Positions 18,865 through 27,657 of a DNA stretch of 64,000 nucleotides are shown here, in pieces. The notes under the pieces were generated by a model, which was not told the DNA's origin, did not search any database, and worked only from the letters and a program-made list of their open reading frames with translations. The stretch comes from an uncultured bacterium (GTDB lineage: Bacteria > Bacteroidota > Bacteroidia > Bacteroidales > Muribaculaceae): NCBI GenBank assembly GCA_905214715.1, contig CAJMMT010000012.1, positions 7,915 through 71,914 on the forward strand, written 5' to 3'. The position numbers and the translations under genes are program-made. How positions within the stretch are numbered: the stretch's first letter is position 1; each line of letters opens with the position of its first letter.

Positions 18865-20031
18865 TCAGTTAAAGTCCGGTAAATCAACCTCGTGGCTATC
18901 CCACGGACATACTGTGTAGTTTATTATGTATTTACTGTAAGAGAACTTGACGTTCACTATCACATGGGTGTTGCGTGGCAGGTCGGTCATTAAGGCCGTC
19001 TTGTCGGGAAATTGCGGCACCGCCCAATTAAGGTCGCACCATCCTGTATATATCCCATCGAATGTGAACGCGGTAGAATAGGGCGATGTGCTTTCTACAA
19101 CTTCGCTTTCCGGAAAATAGAATGGCCCGAGTTCAAGAGTTTCGCCGGGATTTATCGTTCTTCCGGTGTTCAGGACCACAATCTGACGTCCGGCCCCTGC
19201 CGGAGTGCGGTATTCGCTGAAGAACATCTGCGACTCATCGGTAAAGTCAGCATTAGGAAACAGATATTGTCTGTCTGCTATGTTATTGATGCTTATGTTG
19301 TCTACGGAATGAGATTCCTCGGTGTCCTGATTAGTGAATCTATAGGTATATTTTACTGCCGCGCGGTGTATGTTGAAAGTCGCGGAATATTTATCGCGGT
19401 CTTTATCTACGTGATAGCTGTGTATAGCCGACATGGCAAGCGGACCGGCAAGACAGTTCGGGTTGGTTGAAGACGTGTTGTCGGCCAATGAATGGGTTAT
19501 AGCTCTTATTTCCGTCATATCCGCTTTCACTCCCGCATGGGCGCTTAGTCCCGACAGATATTCCGATGCCGGTAATACGCTGCCGTCAGGTTTCCTTACC
19601 TTGGCCCATTGCTCATTGGCGAACAGCAGTATCGTCTTGTCGTCCGGGGCGGTTACCGGGAAGTCTTCTCCTGTAGCCTTTATGTCGGGAGCGGCAGTAA
19701 GATCCCATAGCGAGTTATGCTCCACGAAGCCGGCTGAATTAAGAATTATGACACGAACGGTGTGCATTTTCTCAAGATCGTTGGCCGCCCATTTGTCCGG
19801 CTCATATTCTTCCCCTGTCCGGGTCGCCATAGAGGTGCTTGAATCTGTGTTGGAAAGGTTTATCTTTATGGATAATAATACTATATCGTCATCAGGATCT
19901 GGCTGTGGCTTGCCATTTACTATCGGTGGTTCCTCATCATGCGAAGACATGCAGCCAATGCAACCCGCCGAGAGCATTAAGGCGGTCGCTATGAGCAGCA
20001 GATGTATTCTATGCATGAATATGAACTTCAT
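18865..20031 (-). CDS. Minor fimbrial lipoprotein, FimB/Mfa-like
   Basis: 388 residues with a lipobox LSAGC (Cys24). An alternative start is ATG at codon 6. The body is a two-domain beta-rich fimbrillin-like fold ending in VNVKFSYSKYIINYTVCPWD. Its place between the anchor gene and the tip-type gene suggests an accessory or tip-linking pilin. The exact family is uncertain. The repeat-rich gap upstream (about 120 bp) separates it from the Mfa2-type gene. Confidence 0.55.
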   Translation of the reverse strand: MKFIFMHRIHLLLIATALMLSAGCIGCMSSHDEEPPIVNGKPQPDPDDDIVLLSIKINLSNTDSSTSMATRTGEEYEPDKWAANDLEKMHTVRVIILNSAGFVEHNSLWDLTAAPDIKATGEDFPVTAPDDKTILLFANEQWAKVRKPDGSVLPASEYLSGLSAHAGVKADMTEIRAITHSLADNTSSTNPNCLAGPLAMSAIHSYHVDKDRDKYSATFNIHRAAVKYTYRFTNQDTEESHSVDNISINNIADRQYLFPNADFTDESQMFFSEYRTPAGAGRQIVVLNTGRTINPGETLELGPFYFPESEVVESTSPYSTAFTFDGIYTGWCDLNWAVPQFPDKTALMTDLPRNTHVIVNVKFSYSKYIINYTVCPWDSHEVDLPDFN

Positions 20032-20046
20032 AGATTCGTTGGAAGT

Positions 20047-20155
20047 CTTTAGTCGGGAGTCATTGATCGGGAGTCATTTGTCATTCGTCATTTGTCGGGA
20101 GTCTTAGGTAGGGTGTCATAAGTAGAATGGCTAACGACTAATAACTAATGACTAT
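20047..20155. repeat. Dispersed stem-loop repeat (TAACGACTAATGACTA type), copy 1
   Basis: Left part has repeated units such as AGTCGGGAGTCATTGATCGG; right part reads GCTAACGACTAATAACTAAT. The two halves are loosely complementary. A related, longer copy lies at 29787-29980. It sits inside the fimbrial operon between two coding regions. Confidence 0.6.
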
Positions 20156-21159
20156 CGCATTTCTATATCTCTGATTCGTACTGTCCACTTATTGATTATT
20201 ATCTCGGTCTTTGACCATTCCAGATTTTTATCGAGAAAGAATGTCATGTTCCACAGGCTGCACCTGTCAAGGTATTCCTGATTGCCCCAATCTTTAGAAA
20301 GCGGTTTGGTCATAATCAGGTACGTGTTGAGCGGAAGGTCTATTATGGTCCTGACATCGTCAGCCGATTCACTGCGAGCTTCCGCGTCCGGCTTCCGTTT
20401 AACTATAAGGTGCGGCTCGGTAGAAAGATGAAGTCGGGATGTCGATAACTCGCCGAACCCTACGTCCTCGACCTGTCCGGTTACCCATGATGGATAAGAT
20501 ATGTTTTGGCCCGAGCGAACCGGCGTGTTGGTATGGTCGAGCTCTTTGTTGTCGTCTGTAATGTAAAACTCATAATCATCGCCGTTAACCGGTAAGTCAT
20601 TGAGTTGTTTCAGCAATATGCGGAAATGGTTGGTGGTCTTGGTCATGTTCATCGTGACCATTGTATAATCGGTACCGTCGCTCTCTATGGTGAAGCGGAG
20701 CGCTCCGTGAAAATGGTCGTGAAGTAGAGTGCCGATATGCGAATCTTTCAGATTCATCGATATCTCCCGGTAGTCCGAACCCGTAGTCGGTTCGTTTTGG
20801 TGGGCGAACGATGCTTTGTCGCATGTTATTCCGCCATATGCGATCGCATGATACGTTCCCGGCTCGAGATCAAGCTGCAATCGCCAGTTCTCATCGGCCA
20901 GAGAAGATGCCGGAGGCGTTACTGTGGTCAGCAAGTGTCCGGCGGAGTCATATAAATATAGTACAAGACAATCCACCTGACTTGCGAAGGCATTCGCCTC
21001 CTCAAGATTGTAATCGTACACAAAGCGCATCGACACGCCCGTAGGACATGGTTCAAGGTCGTCAAACACGCTGCCGCATGACGACAGCGAGAGCAACGCC
21101 GCAAGCATGAGCGTTATTGACCGCAAAGTCTTTGTCGTTTTTGATTTCAGATGGTTCAT
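20152..21159 (-). CDS. FimB/Mfa2-family fimbrial anchor lipoprotein
   Basis: 335 residues. Lipobox at Cys28 (LSLSSC), then the family string CPTGVSMRFVYDYN. In Porphyromonas the Mfa2/FimB proteins are lipid-anchored in the outer membrane, cap the base of the fimbria and limit its length. Its position right after the major subunit gene matches known operons. Its stop lies within the edge of the repeat block downstream. The gap to the major subunit gene holds a strong hairpin. Confidence 0.8.
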   Translation of the reverse strand: MNHLKSKTTKTLRSITLMLAALLSLSSCGSVFDDLEPCPTGVSMRFVYDYNLEEANAFASQVDCLVLYLYDSAGHLLTTVTPPASSLADENWRLQLDLEPGTYHAIAYGGITCDKASFAHQNEPTTGSDYREISMNLKDSHIGTLLHDHFHGALRFTIESDGTDYTMVTMNMTKTTNHFRILLKQLNDLPVNGDDYEFYITDDNKELDHTNTPVRSGQNISYPSWVTGQVEDVGFGELSTSRLHLSTEPHLIVKRKPDAEARSESADDVRTIIDLPLNTYLIMTKPLSKDWGNQEYLDRCSLWNMTFFLDKNLEWSKTEIIINKWTVRIRDIEMR

Positions 21160-21203
21160 TTCAGATTGTAAAAGAAGGTCTGATTGAGAGAGTTTTTATA
21201 ATC

Positions 21204-21242
21204 CGGGATACCGGCGCCCCCGACGGAGGCGCCGGTATCCCG
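21204..21242 (-). promoter_or_regulatory. Intercistronic 15-bp hairpin between major pilin and anchor genes
   Basis: CGGGATACCGGCGCC (21204-21218) pairs exactly with GGCGCCGGTATCCCG (21228-21242). There is no T tract after it on the minus strand, so it is more likely an mRNA stabiliser or partial terminator that lowers anchor expression relative to the major subunit. Confidence 0.65.
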
Positions 21243-21283
21243 CGTTTCTGATGATTTGGATTCTATCAGGGTGTGATTGAATC

Positions 21284-22891
21284 TTAGAATTCGATGTTGT
21301 TGACGCGTACTACCCAGGGTTTAACCTGTACGTTGAGATCAAAGTAAACGTCCCATTCGTCGGGTTTGGGAGGAGTGAATCCGCCGAATCTCTTCACTGT
21401 GGTGATGGCGAGCTTGTAGACGTTGTTACGTACTGTAGCGAACTCCATGTCTCCTACGCTGGTGATGTCTTCGTCATCGTTATGCACGTTGTATGCGAAG
21501 TAGTAGCAGAAGTATTTGCCATCATCGTTCGGAACATAAGTGGTGAAGCCGTGAGCCGCGAGGTCTGCATCAGTCTTCTTAGTGATGGCTGTTACGTTGC
21601 CTGCATCGTCTTTAGTTACATTGAAGCAAGCGTTGAAAGCGGTGGCGAGAGTCGATACAGGATAATTGGCCACGTTTTCGTACAGTTTGGTGGCGTTGGC
21701 GTAGAGAACATTGCCGTAGAGATACATCTCGCCGGCTTTCCCGTCTACCACATTACCGAAATCATCGGCTACTTCGATCTCTGCTTCGAATACATATCCG
21801 GTGATTTTGTCAGCATCCACAGAAGCTCCTTGGGCGAAAGTGTTTTCGGTTGCATAACGCCAGATACGGTAGTCCTTGGGGAATTTGGCAGGATCCTCTG
21901 TATTCCAATTATTGTCATTATCTTCTGTGCCGATAAGTATGGTGGTCAGGTTATCCCATTTCAGACCTGAGGCAGCCGGGTCGAGAGGGTTGATGGTGGC
22001 CGGACGTTTGTATGTGTATTCAACATCAGAAGGTGATACAACGAAACCTGACTCCATGCCTGCGTATGTGGGGCAAAGGGTGATATCGGTTGCGTCTTTG
22101 GCTTTGGTACGGGGAAGATAGTAGAATTTGTCAGCCAAGTTGAAGAGAGCCACACGGGTGAATTTAACCGAACCCTGCACATCGCCTGTGGCCTCGTTTT
22201 TAATCTCATAGGTCAGAGGGGCTGTGGTTTCGGGTGAGGCGTCGCGGAAATCGAAACGGCTCATGGTGCGGATTACCTCTATTGTGCCGAGATTAAAAGC
22301 ATTGGTAGGGGTATTGTAGGTCTTGAGAGTCTCTTTGTTCGGGAGCTCTTTATTCTCTATCTTGACGCTGGTCATCAGGAAGCCGTTGTCAGCCCATGTC
22401 CCCTCTACGTTGGTTTTACAGATGGCATCGGTAAACGAATCACCGACATTCAAAGTTGTTATAGTGTTTCTTATTTCTTCGGTAGGATTGCAGTAAGCGA
22501 AGATATACACCGTATTGCCGGCCTGTTCGAAGAGTTTCTCCTTGTCCTGGAAGGTAATGGTGTACTTGTTATCGGCGGAGGGAGTGTTGATCGATGCGTC
22601 GTTAAGTGCATATGAGAGGAACTTGTAGTCTCCGGATGTTTCATCTTTAGTGGACATGACTACAAGGATTGAGCCGACCATGTTTTCATAGTCCTTTCCG
22701 ATTTCCTCTCCCTCGCTCTGCGTCGAGCGTGTCTTCGGGAAAGAGAAGCGCACAAGTGAATAGAAACCGTCTTGTGTGGTTTCGGTTCCGGGCTTGTTCT
22801 GTGGCCCGTTGTCGATTACAGGCTCGTCGGATGCGCATGAGAATAGACTCAATGCCAGTCCTAACGCCAGTACTTTACTTAGAATTTTCAT
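21284..22891 (-). CDS. Mfa1-family major fimbrial subunit
   Basis: 535 residues, a lipoprotein precursor (LSLFSC, Cys19). Type V fimbrillins are made as lipoproteins, moved to the cell surface and trimmed by an Arg-specific protease before donor-strand assembly. The likely trimming site is Arg55 in FSFPKTRST. The body has the two beta-sandwich domains of Mfa1-type fimbrillins, and the C-terminal strand VKPWVVRVNNIEF is the expected partner-binding region. It is preceded by DUF3868 and DUF3575 genes and followed by the anchor gene. No gingipain-type protease of the RgpB class is in the window. Confidence 0.8.
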   Translation of the reverse strand: MKILSKVLALGLALSLFSCASDEPVIDNGPQNKPGTETTQDGFYSLVRFSFPKTRSTQSEGEEIGKDYENMVGSILVVMSTKDETSGDYKFLSYALNDASINTPSADNKYTITFQDKEKLFEQAGNTVYIFAYCNPTEEIRNTITTLNVGDSFTDAICKTNVEGTWADNGFLMTSVKIENKELPNKETLKTYNTPTNAFNLGTIEVIRTMSRFDFRDASPETTAPLTYEIKNEATGDVQGSVKFTRVALFNLADKFYYLPRTKAKDATDITLCPTYAGMESGFVVSPSDVEYTYKRPATINPLDPAASGLKWDNLTTILIGTEDNDNNWNTEDPAKFPKDYRIWRYATENTFAQGASVDADKITGYVFEAEIEVADDFGNVVDGKAGEMYLYGNVLYANATKLYENVANYPVSTLATAFNACFNVTKDDAGNVTAITKKTDADLAAHGFTTYVPNDDGKYFCYYFAYNVHNDDEDITSVGDMEFATVRNNVYKLAITTVKRFGGFTPPKPDEWDVYFDLNVQVKPWVVRVNNIEF

Positions 22892-22942
22892 TTTGAAAGG
22901 TGTTAATTGTTAATATATTATGTTTCTTTTCTTTATCCTGTC

Positions 22943-24337
22943 TCAGTTCGCTTCCGGTATTATGTATGTCACCTTCGGCTTGGGATTCATTATTGATTCG
23001 AGGTTGCCAAGCACTTCCGCCGCCTCCGGTACTCCGGCTGCCGATGCCTTCCCGAGCCATTCGGTCGCCTCGTCGTATTCTCCACGCTTTGCTAACATCA
23101 CACCGTATAGATATTGCAACTGTCTGTTGTCCGGGAACAATCTGACTCCGGTTTCGACGGTTTCGTCGAAATCATGGCTGCCGGACGCGCATGAGCTCAG
23201 CAAGGTCAGCAACTCATGTTCATTAAGGTTCGTCGGCCGTTCGCGCATCACCCTCCGGATATCTTCTACCGTGGTGTATTGTTTTATTTCGTACTGCACC
23301 ACATAGTCCGAATGTCTCAGTGCCGGGTAGATGTTGGCAAGCAGATATGAATAGTCCGACGGGTATCTTTTTTTGAGTTCGGCATCCTTTGCGTCGGGAG
23401 AGAGTTCCGAGTCTATTATCGTCAGCAGCCCCTCTCTTCCCGCCAATGTCGATGATACGACCGAATCGCGTAGCCCGGCCCAGTCTTCCGGCTCGAAATC
23501 GGTGTGGAAGATTCTCTCTTCGAATCCGTATTGACTCTTTACGTAATCTTTTAGCGCCTGTGTACGTCCTTTCGCCAAACGTATGTTGTTCTGATATGAT
23601 CCCTCGGGCGAGGCGAATCCTTTTATGTATATATCTGTGATGGTCGCGTCCGGATTTTCGCGTGCTACGTCTATGGTCCTGATTATCTTTGTTAGCTCAC
23701 TGAGATTGCCGCGATAAGCGGGGTCTATCTCCGTTCGGTTTACCCGGAAATCTATAAATGCCGATCCTTTCAGCTCTATGATTTTGGGTTTTGCCTCTGC
23801 CACAGATTCGAGTTGGAAATCTCGTGGCGGTTCAAGCATAGCCATAGAGGATAGATCGATATCCGCAACCGGAATTATATAATGTTTCGATACGTTGCCG
23901 CAGCAACCCTTTACGTTCACATCAACCGATAGTCTGGAATTCTGCATCCAATCCTGATAAGGACTTTGGCCGCTGTAATTTACGGTATTATGGCTTCTTG
24001 AGGAATAGAGCATTCCCCCTTCCGGCTTTTTCCGCTGTCCGCGCTCGTAGCGCAGCATCCTGTTACGGCCGGCTACTATGACTGTAGGATAACTGTATCG
24101 CGAAGCTGAGTCTGTCGATACGAGTACCGGAGTCAGAATCATTTCTGCTTCGGATGATACACCGAGTTCCGATGGGTCTATCACCATGCTGAGTCGTGTG
24201 TCCTCTCCTTTGTCAATCGAGAAGTTGACATCCTTTATCGACAGCGATTCTATATCGTGCCCTTCGGCTGCCATTGTCGCGATCGACACTACAGCCAACA
24301 TTAAAGCCAATATGTTGTTTCTTTTCATAACTGCCAT
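22943..24337 (-). CDS. DUF3868 protein with OmpA-like domain
   Basis: 464 residues, signal peptide ending near residue 24. An N-terminal DUF3868-like domain (about 25-200) is followed by an OmpA-like peptidoglycan-binding domain (about 215-380; string IYIKGFASPEGSYQNNIRLAKGR) and TPR/Sel1-like helices at the C-terminus (LYGVMLAKRGEYDEATEWLGKASA). The OmpA part should tie it to the cell wall. Such genes commonly lead fimbrial operons in Bacteroidales and probably help place or assemble the pilus. ATG at codon 4 is an alternative start. It begins 4 bp after the DUF3575 gene. Confidence 0.75.
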   Translation of the reverse strand: MAVMKRNNILALMLAVVSIATMAAEGHDIESLSIKDVNFSIDKGEDTRLSMVIDPSELGVSSEAEMILTPVLVSTDSASRYSYPTVIVAGRNRMLRYERGQRKKPEGGMLYSSRSHNTVNYSGQSPYQDWMQNSRLSVDVNVKGCCGNVSKHYIIPVADIDLSSMAMLEPPRDFQLESVAEAKPKIIELKGSAFIDFRVNRTEIDPAYRGNLSELTKIIRTIDVARENPDATITDIYIKGFASPEGSYQNNIRLAKGRTQALKDYVKSQYGFEERIFHTDFEPEDWAGLRDSVVSSTLAGREGLLTIIDSELSPDAKDAELKKRYPSDYSYLLANIYPALRHSDYVVQYEIKQYTTVEDIRRVMRERPTNLNEHELLTLLSSCASGSHDFDETVETGVRLFPDNRQLQYLYGVMLAKRGEYDEATEWLGKASAAGVPEAAEVLGNLESIMNPKPKVTYIIPEAN

Positions 24338-24341
24338 TAGG

Positions 24342-24929
24342 TTAGAAGACGTAAATCAGATTCAGGGCTGCCTTGGTAGGACCTACATAATTGTGTGTTT
24401 TGCCCTCTTCAAGACGGGTGCCGCATTTGGCGCAAGGGTAAACGTCATATTTGCTGTAAATCCATCCGAGTCCTATCTCGGCCTCGAAACTCCAATGTTT
24501 CGACAGCATCCAGGTGTAACCGTATCCCAGTCCGAGTCCGGCTCCCCACCCTTGATAACGTTTGTCGCTCAACCCGGAGAAGTCACTGCCGAGAATTTTG
24601 AAGGAATTCTTCATGTTCCCGAAATTGAACTCTCCGGCTATCGCGTGCAGCGCGAAGAAATGACCGCCGAAACGCTCACATAGCCAATAACGCGCCTCGG
24701 GTTGCACGAACCAATGTTTCCATAGATGGTTGTTGACGCTCCAGTTGTTGTAGTTACCCGAAACATCGAGCGACCACTTCGGCGCGATTCCGATCTCGGC
24801 CCCGAGGTTGGGGCTGAGCAATGCATCGTAAAGCAGATTGCTCTTTATGGCTATCCTGCCCTGCGCGTTGCAGTTTATATTGACCAGCGTCAGCATTGCA
24901 ATTGCTGCTATTTTGAGAATCCGTTTCAT
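24342..24929 (-). CDS. DUF3575 outer-membrane protein
   Basis: 195 residues, signal peptide ending at about residue 22 (NCNAQ). The rest is an eight-strand-type beta-barrel with aromatic C-terminal strand ALNLIYVF. The family is typical of fimbrial operons with DUF3868 and Mfa-type genes. First gene of the operon; its ATG is only 22 bp from the left arm of the inverted repeat described next. Confidence 0.8.
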   Translation of the reverse strand: MKRILKIAAIAMLTLVNINCNAQGRIAIKSNLLYDALLSPNLGAEIGIAPKWSLDVSGNYNNWSVNNHLWKHWFVQPEARYWLCERFGGHFFALHAIAGEFNFGNMKNSFKILGSDFSGLSDKRYQGWGAGLGLGYGYTWMLSKHWSFEAEIGLGWIYSKYDVYPCAKCGTRLEEGKTHNYVGPTKAALNLIYVF

Positions 24930-24951
24930 CTGGTTTCTATTTAATCACACT

Positions 24952-25149
24952 CTCTTGGTAAGAGATTGTGATGAAAGATAACGTCTTGATCTGTAGTACT
25001 TATGTTAGGTCTGAATAATGAATTGGCCAAACAAATGGAGTTCTTGCCAAAATTTGTATGAATTTTCAGATGGGTGAAAGTTCAGGAAATTTGCAGGACA
25101 AATACTTATTTCAAGATGTAGTCGTTATACTATTATCTCTTACCAAGAG
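24952..25149. repeat. Inverted-repeat-bounded segment, probable invertible promoter
   Basis: CTCTTGGTAAGAGAT at 24952-24966 recurs as its exact complement at 25135-25149, with 168 bp between. Each arm has internal dyad symmetry (CTCTT-GGT-AAGAG), as recombinase sites do, and matching AC outside. Invertible promoters of Bacteroides capsule loci have arms and spacing of this size. The best -7-like box toward the fimbrial genes is TATCTTTC (minus strand, 24973-24980), one base off consensus, without a clear -33. No invertase gene is in the window. Confidence 0.7.
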
Positions 25150-25910
25150 CGTATTTGCCTGTAACCCACATTAAAACCACGACTAAAGCATTAATACTTG
25201 TTGCAGACATCTTTATCTTGGAGAGACACTCATCGATCAAACTGGGCTATCCTCTTGACAGTATTCATCTCTCCTGATTTGTTCGGTCGTCATGTCAGAT
25301 TTATGAAGCGAGTATGGTTTACCCGCCTCTAATCGCAAATTTAATGCCCTCAAATCCTCAATCCTTTACACTGCTGTAAAAATCGGCTTATCATGGTATA
25401 AAATTGATGCACAACTTCTTTGACATCAATTTGTCAAAGGGTATATTTTATTTTATCAAAACGTAAAATCAATAGTGTATCAGTTTGTTATGATTCTTGT
25501 TTAAGATTGGCGAGGTCCCTTTTATGCATCTTGGCGTACCCGCTATGTACCTCAGCATGGTATCTGCGATATGTATGCTCATGTATATGGATATTAAGAT
25601 GAGTTATCTATTATTGCCATTCCCTCAGGTGGAGTTAATTCATGTGAAATCAACATTGTCGCGTCCCTTTATGTGTCTTTTTATGCCGTTGCTGCTATGA
25701 TTGGCGAGCCACATCGGTGTACAGCAGAGTAAACAAATATTTATCAAAAGGTAAAAATTAAATTATCAATACGTAAAAGCTTTGTATATCAATATATTAT
25801 AAATAGCAGGAAGACTCTCCGTTATCAATGACTGTATCATGGATTTTTTGTACCTTAGTGCTGCGAATTTTTAAAGAGAGTTTGTACAGACTCTGATACT
25901 TACCAACATA
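25150..25910. other. Long regulatory gap between fimbrial operon and AraC-type gene
   Basis: 761 bp, AT-rich, no credible gene; short frames lack any recognisable feature. It carries three copies of a 15-bp motif (next entry) and probably the promoters and operators of both divergent units. Confidence 0.5.
25454..25778. promoter_or_regulatory. Three copies of TATCAAnASGTAAAA, possible operators
   Basis: TATCAAAACGTAAAA (25454-25468), TATCAAAAGGTAAAA (25742-25756) and TATCAATACGTAAAA (25764-25778). The last two start 22 bp apart, two helical turns, same face of the helix, and lie 130-170 bp before the AraC-type gene. They may be sites for that regulator. Confidence 0.45.
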
Positions 25911-27062
25911 TTGTTTGAAGCTATGGACGAGACCATTCTCAGGATATCACTTTGCTTTTCTTCCGCGATTGCTTTGTGGAGCGCCTTTATATTGGCTTAT
26001 AACTGGCAGGAAGTCAAACAGCGCAGATGGCTGTCGATAGTCGTTGCAATCTGGGGTGTCGCCTGGGCAGCTCGTGCCTACGGCCTTTTCTTCGGCAACT
26101 CCTTGTCTATATATAGCGAAGTGCTTTCACCTACGTTGATATCGATAGGGATTATCGCAGGGTTCGCTTTCCTGTTGTGGCCTCTTTCGGTTGTCAGTAA
26201 AAACGGCTTTGGTTTTTCCTCCTCATTGAAATTGGGAATCCCTTTTCTTATCACTATATCTGTTTATGTATTGGTAATATGGATGTTTGATTTGAAACGG
26301 TTCTCATTCAGCTCCCTTGATGATTTCTGGAATCATATATCATATTTTTCCGTATGGTACAGGCTTGTATTGTGTGCCTGTCTGCTTGGGTATCTCTTCT
26401 ATACAATGAAAAAGATAAAGTATTGTATCAGGGAATACAATAGTTTCGTAGAAGAGAATTATGCTGAATATGAGAAATACACCATACGTTGGATTCCGGT
26501 ATATCTTGACGGACTGGTGGCTGTAACCCTATTTTTCTTCATCAATCTCTGTTTCGCATCTTATCTCACTTTCTTATGTCATAACATAGTCTCATGTCTA
26601 TTCATAGGCTGGCTATCGGCTAAAGTGATGGTTTACAATTCCCCGTTTCAGTATGAACCCGACGATTCTCTCGTTGCCGGGATGGCGTTGTCAAAGGGAG
26701 ACGATTTCAACAGTCGCTTCGACACGTATAAAATGCAGATTGAATCGTGGCTTGAATCAGAGCGTCCCTATCTCAATGTGGATTTCAGTCTTCAGGAGAT
26801 TATGACTCGTTTCAGTCTCAACCGAACCTATGCCTCACGTATATTTAATGAAGGAGTTGGAAAGAGTTTCATCCATGTGGTAAGAAATTACAGGATTGAA
26901 TATGCCAAAGAACTGATAAAAGCAAATCCTGCCATAAATATGGCTGAAGTCGCTCATCTGTGTGGCTATTCTACCGTCCAGGCATTTCACAAGGCGTTCG
27001 TATATTGCAATGACGGTCTCACTCCCGGTAAGTTCGCTCAGTCGTGTATAAATAGAGACTGA
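25911..27062 (+). CDS. Membrane-embedded AraC-family transcription regulator
   Basis: 383 residues. Residues 1-245 contain about seven hydrophobic helices without a known sensor domain; residues about 285-380 are an AraC-type double helix-turn-helix (VDFSLQEIMTRFSLNRTYAS, then MAEVAHLCGYSTVQAFHKAF). It should sense a signal in the membrane and bind DNA directly, without a phosphorelay. It is divergent from the fimbrial operon across about 980 bp that hold the inverted repeats and repeated motifs, so the operon is the likely target. ATG at codon 5 (25923) is an alternative start. It is convergent with the next genes, with a small MITE-like element between. Confidence 0.8.
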   Translation: MFEAMDETILRISLCFSSAIALWSAFILAYNWQEVKQRRWLSIVVAIWGVAWAARAYGLFFGNSLSIYSEVLSPTLISIGIIAGFAFLLWPLSVVSKNGFGFSSSLKLGIPFLITISVYVLVIWMFDLKRFSFSSLDDFWNHISYFSVWYRLVLCACLLGYLFYTMKKIKYCIREYNSFVEENYAEYEKYTIRWIPVYLDGLVAVTLFFFINLCFASYLTFLCHNIVSCLFIGWLSAKVMVYNSPFQYEPDDSLVAGMALSKGDDFNSRFDTYKMQIESWLESERPYLNVDFSLQEIMTRFSLNRTYASRIFNEGVGKSFIHVVRNYRIEYAKELIKANPAINMAEVAHLCGYSTVQAFHKAFVYCNDGLTPGKFAQSCINRD

Positions 27063-27095
27063 GATATTGGCTGTGGAACTTGCATCGGTCTATTG

Positions 27096-27157
27096 TTAGA
27101 GAATGTCTGGATTTAACTTCCATTCATCCCTCAATTATAAATTCAAACATTCTCTAA
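27096..27157. mobile_element. Short MITE-like element, deleted copy
   Basis: 62 bp running TTAGAGAATGTCTGGATTTA ... AAATTCAAACATTCTCTAA. Both ends and flanking parts match the 197-bp element at 44581-44777, with its middle missing. It lies between convergent genes and could also work as a terminator hairpin. Its right end overlaps the stop codon of the next gene. Confidence 0.65.
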
Positions 27158-27657
27158 TTCGGGATGATTACCTCTTCCAACCGGAACTTTATTTTATATG
27201 GGGTCGCGGATGAGCGTGGTTTCTGACTTCGGTAATAGTAGAAAGTCTTCTGGATATCCCAGCTTTTTATATCTGCCTTTCGGGTTTCTCCGGGAGGTAG
27301 TTCTGTTTCTACCTTCACCTTACGGCTGTGTAGCTGGTGCCCGTCGAGGCTCAGGTAATCTATGTTTAAAGTTATCGAGTTTATCGTATCCTTTGTACCG
27401 TTGCTGATATGGAAGCTTTCACGTGAGGCCGATACTTTTTTATCATAGCCGCTGAATCTTATTGAGTCAAGATAGGGAGCGAATGTGATGGTATCGGTTC
27501 GCGAGATAGCTTTTATAGCTTTCATGTCTGCGGAAACATTGCCGTATTCCCCTTTTTTCAGTGTGGCGTCGGGCAGCGACAGCCGTTGTTTTTTACCATA
27601 GCCTGTAAGCGAAGAGACCGCTGCTATCAGTATTATAAGAAAATGCCGTTTTATCAT
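27154..27657 (-). CDS. Exported protein of unknown function, beta-sandwich type
   Basis: 167 residues, signal peptide about 1-21. A central stretch (about 80-150; SFHISNGTKDTINSITLNID... and ETELPPGETRKADI) resembles FxLYD-type immunoglobulin-like folds. Not recognised further. The TAG stop (27154-27156) lies inside the terminal repeat of the MITE-like element, so the natural C-terminus may have been altered. It overlaps the upstream gene by 4 bp and is the last of a three-gene set. Confidence 0.6.
   Translation of the reverse strand: MIKRHFLIILIAAVSSLTGYGKKQRLSLPDATLKKGEYGNVSADMKAIKAISRTDTITFAPYLDSIRFSGYDKKVSASRESFHISNGTKDTINSITLNIDYLSLDGHQLHSRKVKVETELPPGETRKADIKSWDIQKTFYYYRSQKPRSSATPYKIKFRLEEVIIPN

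Noticed and set aside
24952..25149. Inverted repeat as a plain terminator
   Set aside because: The arms are 168 bp apart, AT-balanced without T tract, and stand directly before an operon start, so a switch is more likely.
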